Shown: positions 58,563 through 64,000 of the stretch, one piece after another
Position numbering within the stretch: position 1 is the first letter of the stretch
Layout: each line of letters begins with the position of its first letter
From: Pedobacter frigidisoli
Lineage (GTDB): Bacteria > Bacteroidota > Bacteroidia > Sphingobacteriales > Sphingobacteriaceae
Direction of reading: 5' to 3'
Length of the DNA stretch: 64,000 nucleotides
NCBI RefSeq assembly: GCF_004331675.1
Contig: NZ_SJSN01000007.1
Span: 62,001 to 126,000 of the forward strand
Position numbers and translations under genes: made by a program
The notes under the pieces: generated by a model
What the model was told of the DNA's origin: nothing
The model's database searches: none
What the model saw: the letters and a program-made list of their open reading frames with translations, nothing else

Positions 58563-60218
58563 ATGAAAAACAAATCAATATTATATACCGCATTAGTGCT
58601 GTTGATTAGCGTAGGATCTGCCTGCACAAAGTTGGATGAAAATGCTTATGATCAAATTCCAGCTGATAAGTTTTATACCAATAAAAACGAGGTTTTATCT
58701 GCCGTTTTAAGGCCATACACTCATGCTAATGCGTGGGTTACGCCGTCAGGACAAGATGGTTGGTGGCGCCCAGCCGAGCTTTCGGGCGATCAATTGGCTT
58801 GGCCTACTAAAGGTCCGCATGGAGAAGATGGTGGTAAATGGAAAAGATTGCATTACCACACCTGGACAGTTGATGAGGATGGGTTTAACAATGCATGGTC
58901 GCTGATGTATGGCGGTGTTGGATTCTGTAATGATCCAATTGCCAATATTAGTACGCGTGATATTTCGGCTATGGGAATTACGCAAGAAGAAAAGAATTCA
59001 TATGTTTCTGAATTAAAGCTGTTAAGAGCTTTTCATTACTTGAAATTGATGGATCTTTTTGGAGGTGTTCCTATTGCAACCGAGCCTGCTGACCCAGCTA
59101 ATCCAATTTATCCAACAACAACAAGCAGAAAGGATGTTTTTGCTTTTGTAGAAAAGGAAATTAAGGACAATATCAATAATGTTCCGAAACTCTCTAGGGC
59201 ACAATTGGGAAGAATGAGCCAAGCGAGTGGATATGCAATGTTGGTAGAATTATATTTGAACGCCGAAGTTTGGTCTGGTACGGCACGTTGGGATGATTGT
59301 ATAGCAGCTGCTGATCAATTAATAAATAATCAAGCTGGAGGACAAAACGGAGCAATGGCTTTAGATCCAAATATTACAGATCAATTTAAAAATACAAATG
59401 ATTTATCTAACGAGGTGATTTTCTCTATTGCTTACGATTTTGCTCGTGCAAGATTCGAACCATCTTGGACTAGCGAATTTTATCATTTCGCACAGAAAGA
59501 TATATATGGCGGTGGAAGAAATGGAAACGATGGGGTTGTCGTAATTCCAGGAGTTTACACAACTTTCGATGCAGATGATCTTCGCAAAACAACTTGGCTG
59601 TCTTTTGGTCCACAGGTGAAGTTTGCAGACGGCGTTTCGCCTGTTACCGGTACCGTTGAATATTCCGGTAAGCCATTAGTATTTGTTGATAATATTCAGC
59701 AAAACTCAAAAGGATCTACCGTATCAAATATGAGTGAAGGAGAAGAGAATAGTGGCGTGCGCTTCAATAAATACAAATTGGGTAACTCTATTCCTGGGGT
59801 TGTAAATGGTATTAAGGTTGCATCTGATGCAAATTATAATAATACCGATTGGAATGTGTACCGCTTAACCTGGGTTTATTTTGCAAAGGCTGAAGCTTTG
59901 ATGCGTAAAAATGGAGGTAATGCTACCGCAGATGCCGTAAGCTTAATTAATACCTGCAAACAAAGAGCCTACACAGCAGCTACTTGGCCAAATCATGCGT
60001 ATACAGTGGCAAGCTTAAACTTAAACGAACTTTTGGCGGAACGCGGTAGAGAATTTATCTTTGAAGGTTTTAGAAGAGATGACTTAATAAGGTTTGGCAA
60101 GTTTAATACCGGTACATGGTGGGATCATACCCCATCTGCTGCCACAAAAGCGCTTTATCCAATTCCACAAAGACAACGAGATTTAAATCCAAAATTAACC
60201 CAGAATCCTGGGTATTAA
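58563..60218 (+). CDS. SusD/RagB-family outer-membrane lipoprotein
   Basis: The 551-residue lipoprotein has signal MKNKSILYTALVLLISVGSA then Cys21. The N-terminal SusD helices contain many Trp residues (TWTVDEDGFNNAWSLMYGG), and the C-terminus is the family signature LAERGREFIFEGFRRDDLIRFG... ending RQRDLNPKLTQNPGY. The Trp-rich insert suggests aromatic stacking against a sugar ligand (inference). It pairs with the transporter just upstream. A terminator follows at 60228-60256. Confidence 0.94.
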   Translation: MKNKSILYTALVLLISVGSACTKLDENAYDQIPADKFYTNKNEVLSAVLRPYTHANAWVTPSGQDGWWRPAELSGDQLAWPTKGPHGEDGGKWKRLHYHTWTVDEDGFNNAWSLMYGGVGFCNDPIANISTRDISAMGITQEEKNSYVSELKLLRAFHYLKLMDLFGGVPIATEPADPANPIYPTTTSRKDVFAFVEKEIKDNINNVPKLSRAQLGRMSQASGYAMLVELYLNAEVWSGTARWDDCIAAADQLINNQAGGQNGAMALDPNITDQFKNTNDLSNEVIFSIAYDFARARFEPSWTSEFYHFAQKDIYGGGRNGNDGVVVIPGVYTTFDADDLRKTTWLSFGPQVKFADGVSPVTGTVEYSGKPLVFVDNIQQNSKGSTVSNMSEGEENSGVRFNKYKLGNSIPGVVNGIKVASDANYNNTDWNVYRLTWVYFAKAEALMRKNGGNATADAVSLINTCKQRAYTAATWPNHAYTVASLNLNELLAERGREFIFEGFRRDDLIRFGKFNTGTWWDHTPSAATKALYPIPQRQRDLNPKLTQNPGY

Positions 60219-60227
60219 AAAGTTAGA

Positions 60228-60256
60228 AATGGGTGCCAAAACGGTGCCCATTTTTG
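60228..60256 (+). terminator. Terminator after susD
   Basis: AATGGGTGCC (60228-60237), loop AAAAC, GGTGCCCATT, then TTTGTTTTTT. The stem has one bulge or mismatch. It separates susCD from the lacI-type gene. Confidence 0.75.
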
Positions 60257-60301
60257 TTTTTTAGCCGAATCTTAGTAAACAAAAAGCTTTAATTAATCTT
60301 T

Positions 60302-60315
60302 CTAAAACGATTAAT
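60302..60315. promoter_or_regulatory. Weak LacI-type box upstream of the regulator gene
   Basis: CTAAAACGATTAAT agrees at 10 of 14 positions with the perfect operator at 61490 and contains the full left half. It is 99 bp before the regulator start; possible autoregulation. Confidence 0.3.
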
Positions 60316-60413
60316 ATAAAAAATGTTAAATTGCGTTTTTATAAACAGGGTTCTAATTATAAAGCACAAATTTTTTAGCTTTGAAATAGATCAACCCAAT
60401 AGACTACAACCAA

Positions 60414-61418
60414 ATGAAATCGCTTTCTATCAAAGATATAGCTGTAAAAGCAAACGTATCCATCACCACAGTTTCCTTTATTATAAACGGCAAGGCCAAA
60501 GAAAAATCAATAAGTGAAGCTGTAATAGAGAAAGTAGAAAAAATTATTGAGGAAAGTGGTTACAAGCCAAATCAAATTGCCAGAAGCCTAAGAACTGGCA
60601 ATTCTAACATCATTGGTTTAATTATTGAAGACATTTCTAACTCTTTCTTCTCCAGAATAGCAAGGTTAATAGAGGATAAAGCCTATAAAAAGGGCTATAA
60701 AATTATTTATTCGAGTACCGAAAACAGTGTTGATAAGGCAAAGGAGTTAATCAATATGTTTAAATCCCGTAAGGTAGATGCTTACATTATTTCGCCAATC
60801 AAGGGCATTGAGGAAGATGTGCAAATGCTGATTAATGATGGAAACCCGGTAATATTTTTTGATAGAAACTTGCCAGATATCAATACGAGTTATGTAGGTG
60901 CCGATCATTTTAATGCTTCCTATCAGTCTGTAGAAAGTTTTATTCAACAAGGAAAAAAGAACATTGCATTGGTAACTACTGATATTAACGTTCAACAAAT
61001 TACCGAACGTTGCGAAGGTTATAAAAAAGCACTTGAAGATAATGGAATTAAGGCTAATGATGATTTAATTTTGAAAATACATTTTAACCAAGATGAAGCC
61101 GAAACCATTAACCAAATTAAGGAGCTTTTTAAAAACCAAAAGATTGATGCTGTTTTATTTGCGACTAACTATTTAGCCATTAGCGGCTTAAAGGTGCTTA
61201 AGCAAATTAACAAAAAAATTGGTGATGACTTTTCTGTTATTGCTTATGATGATCATGAAGCTTTCGAACTCCACACACCTGGTATTTCTACAGTGCAACA
61301 GCCGTTAGAGGAAATCGCAGAAAATGTAATCAGATTAATCCTTAAGCAACTTTCCTCTAAAGCTAAATTAGAGCATCAACAAATCATCATTCCCGCTAAA
61401 TTAATCATCCGAGATTAA
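60414..61418 (+). CDS. LacI-family transcriptional regulator
   Basis: In this 334-residue protein the N-terminal helix-turn-helix is SIKDIAVKANVSITTVSFII, with the hinge helix around SGYKPNQIARSLRTGNSN (about 46-63). A periplasmic-binding-type sensor domain follows (IGLIIEDISNSFFSRIARLI, then VISPIKG-type strands, and VIAYDDHEAFELHTPGISTV near 280). It should bind operators with a central CG and respond to a sugar. A perfect site lies at 61490-61503, just downstream and upstream of the next gene. It sits between the susCD pair and the secreted GtaA-like protein, so it probably controls the locus. Confidence 0.95.
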   Translation: MKSLSIKDIAVKANVSITTVSFIINGKAKEKSISEAVIEKVEKIIEESGYKPNQIARSLRTGNSNIIGLIIEDISNSFFSRIARLIEDKAYKKGYKIIYSSTENSVDKAKELINMFKSRKVDAYIISPIKGIEEDVQMLINDGNPVIFFDRNLPDINTSYVGADHFNASYQSVESFIQQGKKNIALVTTDINVQQITERCEGYKKALEDNGIKANDDLILKIHFNQDEAETINQIKELFKNQKIDAVLFATNYLAISGLKVLKQINKKIGDDFSVIAYDDHEAFELHTPGISTVQQPLEEIAENVIRLILKQLSSKAKLEHQQIIIPAKLIIRD

Positions 61419-61489
61419 TTGTTTTGTCGTAACTCAAATGTTACATAATCCTGTTTTAATATCTTTTTAATTTCTCTAATATTGAATTA

Positions 61490-61503
61490 GTAAAACGTTT
61501 TAC
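61490..61503. promoter_or_regulatory. LacI-type operator, perfect palindrome
   Basis: GTAAAACGTTTTAC is a perfect 14-bp palindrome with the central CG expected for LacI-family proteins. It is 145 bp before the next start codon and 72 bp after the regulator stop. Confidence 0.75.
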
Positions 61504-61604
61504 GTTAATTTGGCTTTAAGCGATTATAAGCCATTTAAACTAGAAATTATCTCCCACGGTTTTCATTCAATTTCAGGATAAAAAAGGATGGTAGGTTAAA
61601 CTGA

Positions 61605-61618
61605 GTAAAACGTTTATC
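61605..61618. promoter_or_regulatory. Second LacI-type operator
   Basis: GTAAAACGTTTATC matches the first operator at 12 of 14 positions. It lies 30 bp before the GtaA-like start, where a bound protein would block transcription or early elongation. Confidence 0.6.
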
Positions 61619-61647
61619 CAAACATTCATTGAAACCAAATATTGATT

Positions 61648-64000
61648 ATGAGAAAACTTTCCTTACTAGCATTATGCCTTTTTTTTATTTCTACTTCAAA
61701 AGCCCAAGATAAAGCACCAGCTTATCCTTTAATTACACACGACGCTTATTTTAGCATTTGGTCTTTTGGCGATGGGTTAAATGAATCGGTTACTAAGCAC
61801 TGGACAGGCAAAGAACAATCACTATTGGGTGTTATCAAGGTTGATGATAAATTCTACCGTTTCTTAGGGAAAGAGACCAAAAAATACAAACAAATTCTTC
61901 CTGCGACAGATCAATCACGCTACCAAGCAAGCTATTCGTTTGATAAGCCAGCAGATGGTTGGGAAGCCCCAACATTTAATGATTCTGATTGGAAAAAAGC
62001 CGAAGCACCTTTTGGAGATGATCAAAATGCAAAAACTAAATGGAACAGTGATGATCTTTATTTCCGCAGAAAATTTACCATCTCCGATCTTTCTGCCGCT
62101 AAGAAAGTTTTAAAACTTAATCATGATGATAATGTAATCGTTTACCTCAACGGGAAAATGATCTACAGGAAAAACGGTTACGTTTCTGATTATATTTATT
62201 TGCCAATTGCCGATGGTATTTTAAAATCAGGAGAAAATGTATTGGCTATTCACGTAAAAAATACTGCGGGGGGCAGACATTTAGATGCTGGTATTGTAGA
62301 AGAAGCTGCGATTGATTTTCCTATTGTAGTGGCAAAACAAACCAATGTATCCGTTCAGGCCACAACAACAAAATATACTTTTAAATGTGGCGATGTAGAT
62401 TTGCAAGTGAGTTTTACCTCTCCACTTTTATTAAATGATATCAAGTTGACGGCTCGCCCAATTAGTTACATCAGCTATGCTGTTAAATCTACAAATTCAA
62501 AAGCACACAAAGTTGATGTTTACTTAGGTGCTTCATCAAACATTGCGGTAAATTCTCCCGGTCAGCCAGTTTCTGCCTGGGCTACAAAATCGGGTACTTT
62601 ATCTATCTTAAAAGCAGGAACCGTAGAGCAGCCTATATTGAAAAAGCGTGGTGATGATGTTCGTATCGATTGGGGTTACATGTATATCGCCGTTCCAGAA
62701 AAATTTAATGCAAAGCAGTTTCTAGGTGAGCAAGATGCTAATTTAAACAGCTTTATTAAATCAACTTACTCATCAGAAAAACAAATTTTAAATACCAAAA
62801 CAATCGATTTAAGTACAGTTATTCCATTTGGTTCGGTAAGCGCAACAAGCGTTGAAAAATTTGTAATGGTTGGTTATGATGATCTAAAGTCGGTTGAATA
62901 TTTCAAGGAGCAGTTATCTCCGGTTTGGAAACAATCGGGTTCTCAAAATTTTGAAGATCAGCTTATTCAGGCCAATAATGATTACGCAGGTTTGAAAATA
63001 AAATGTGCAACTTTCGATGCTAAGCTTTATGCAGATGCACTTAAAGCAGGCGGAAAAGAATATGCAGATTTATGCAAACTGGCCTACAGACAAAGCATTG
63101 CAGCGCATAAAATTGTTTATGCGCCAAATGGAGATATCCTTTTCTTATCAAAAGAAAATTTCAGCAATGGTTCAATAAATACGGTTGATATCACTTATCC
63201 ATCGGCGCCTCAATATTTAATTTATAGCCCTGAATTATTAAAGGGAATGATGAACGGAATTTTTTATTATTCTGAAAGTGGAAAATGGAAAAAACCTTTC
63301 GCCGCTCACGATTTAGGTACTTATCCGTTAGCAAACGGACAAACCTACGGCGAAGATATGCCTGTTGAGGAAGCTGGAAATATGGTTATTTTAACAGCAG
63401 CAATTACCAAGGCAGAGGGCAACACCAAGTACGCTGCAAAACATTGGGATGTACTGTCTATCTGGGCAAACTATTTATTAAAAGAGGGTTTTGATCCTGC
63501 CAATCAATTATGTACTGATGATTTTGCTGGTCACTTGGCTAGAAACTCCAATTTATCGGTTAAGGCTATTGTAGCTTTAGGCGGCTATGCACAAATGGCG
63601 CAACTTTTAGGTAAAACTGATGTAGCAACAAAATATAGAGATGCAGCAAAATTGATGGCCCAAAATTGGATGAAGTTAGCTGATGATGGTGACCACTATG
63701 CAATAACTTTTAACGATAAAAATACCTGGAGCCAAAAATATAACTTGGTGTGGGATAAATTATTACAGCTCGATCTTTTTCCCGCTGCGGTTTACAAAAA
63801 GGAAATCAACTTTTATTTAACAAAGCAAAAAGATTTCGGCTTGCCATTAGATAGCCGTAAAACTTATACTAAGTCTGATTGGATTATGTGGACCGCAACT
63901 TTGGCCGATAATAATGCTGACTTCGAAAAATTTGTTCATCCAGTTTATCGCTTTGCTACTGAAACGGAAAGTAAGGTTCCCTTAAGCGATTGGCACGAAA
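61648..64000 (+). CDS. Secreted DUF4964/DUF5127/DUF4965 (glutaminase-A-like) protein, 5' part
   Basis: The ORF from ATG 61648 is open to the window end (784 complete codons). Signal peptide MRKLSLLALCLFFISTSKAQ precedes a DUF4964-type start (APAYPLITHDAYFSIWSFGD). A galactose-binding-like insert follows (about 95-225, with GWEAPTFNDSDWKKAEAPFG), then the GtaA N-terminal region (DUF5127) and, from about 450, the (alpha/alpha)6-like domain with LAYRQSIAAHKIVYAP, QTYGEDMPVEEAGNMVILTA and DWIMWTATLADN. Despite the glutaminase name, such proteins in this phylum usually sit in sugar-utilisation loci, as here, so a glycan-directed role is likely. The C-terminus is outside the window. Confidence 0.85.
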   Translation, partial: MRKLSLLALCLFFISTSKAQDKAPAYPLITHDAYFSIWSFGDGLNESVTKHWTGKEQSLLGVIKVDDKFYRFLGKETKKYKQILPATDQSRYQASYSFDKPADGWEAPTFNDSDWKKAEAPFGDDQNAKTKWNSDDLYFRRKFTISDLSAAKKVLKLNHDDNVIVYLNGKMIYRKNGYVSDYIYLPIADGILKSGENVLAIHVKNTAGGRHLDAGIVEEAAIDFPIVVAKQTNVSVQATTTKYTFKCGDVDLQVSFTSPLLLNDIKLTARPISYISYAVKSTNSKAHKVDVYLGASSNIAVNSPGQPVSAWATKSGTLSILKAGTVEQPILKKRGDDVRIDWGYMYIAVPEKFNAKQFLGEQDANLNSFIKSTYSSEKQILNTKTIDLSTVIPFGSVSATSVEKFVMVGYDDLKSVEYFKEQLSPVWKQSGSQNFEDQLIQANNDYAGLKIKCATFDAKLYADALKAGGKEYADLCKLAYRQSIAAHKIVYAPNGDILFLSKENFSNGSINTVDITYPSAPQYLIYSPELLKGMMNGIFYYSESGKWKKPFAAHDLGTYPLANGQTYGEDMPVEEAGNMVILTAAITKAEGNTKYAAKHWDVLSIWANYLLKEGFDPANQLCTDDFAGHLARNSNLSVKAIVALGGYAQMAQLLGKTDVATKYRDAAKLMAQNWMKLADDGDHYAITFNDKNTWSQKYNLVWDKLLQLDLFPAAVYKKEINFYLTKQKDFGLPLDSRKTYTKSDWIMWTATLADNNADFEKFVHPVYRFATETESKVPLSDWHE

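Noticed and set aside
1..64000. tRNA or rRNA genes
   Set aside because: I looked for T-loop and acceptor-stem patterns in the spacers and saw none; a tRNAscan or Rfam search would settle it.

Overview
The window looks like chromosomal DNA of a Sphingobacteriaceae bacterium, most likely Pedobacter or a close relative. The support is two SusC/SusD outer-membrane pairs, a secreted PKD protein with a gliding-motility-associated (type IX secretion) C-terminus, DUF5606 and DUF4295 genes typical of Bacteroidetes, AT-rich spacers and start codons without obvious Shine-Dalgarno sequences. All names rest on motif recognition; no database search was possible.

Layout. 1-4119: 5' end of an acyl-CoA carboxylase beta subunit (minus), a small secreted protein, a SulP anion transporter paired with a beta-carbonic anhydrase, and a small acidic protein. 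4120-5754: pruA. 5931-12460: eight minus-strand genes with overlaps or short gaps, reading sterol-desaturase-like hydroxylase, FAD oxidoreductase, methyltransferase, type III polyketide synthase, FabZ-like dehydratase, ketosynthase, ACP, phosphopantetheinyl transferase. This is a biosynthetic cluster mixing a type III PKS with a small fatty-acid-synthase-like set. 12461-13144: a spacer packed with inverted repeats and a 37-codon ORF. 13145-17001: lpxK, purine nucleoside phosphorylase and a putative porin. 17070-23480: a beta-barrel protein, a secreted amidotransferase-like protein, cyclophilin, DUF5606 protein, a 43-aa membrane protein, rlmH and a membrane MutS-like ATPase. 23482-30485: PKD/T9SS protein, GH1 glucosidase, DUF2007/zinc-ribbon protein and aconitase. 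30486-31753: a gene-free block with three tandem repeats of about 258 bp. 31754-38441: a polysaccharide deacetylase carrying an in-frame palindromic insertion, TolC and HlyD-type efflux parts, gpsA, a small secreted protein and rimO. 38535-41395: a broken GxxExxY gene, ftsY, a PIN toxin-antitoxin pair, and the DUF4295/rpmG/rpmB ribosomal genes. 41610-49472: acs, susD/susC, csbD, GH130. 49716-55191: M16 peptidase, surE, a small membrane protein and lpxB. 55375-64000: a carbohydrate-utilisation type locus (susC, susD, lacI-type regulator, and a DUF4964/glutaminase-A-like protein cut by the window end) with LacI-type operator palindromes.

The most notable material is the hybrid type III PKS operon, and a layer of palindromic DNA. 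That layer includes an REP-like dispersed family in at least seven places, locus-specific palindromes built of short repeated words (one inserted in frame inside a gene), and the 258-bp tandem array. A toxin-antitoxin pair joined by TAATG overlaps to ftsY, and the adjacent GxxExxY pseudogene, appear to have been inserted into an otherwise conserved ribosomal-protein/ftsY/rimO neighbourhood.
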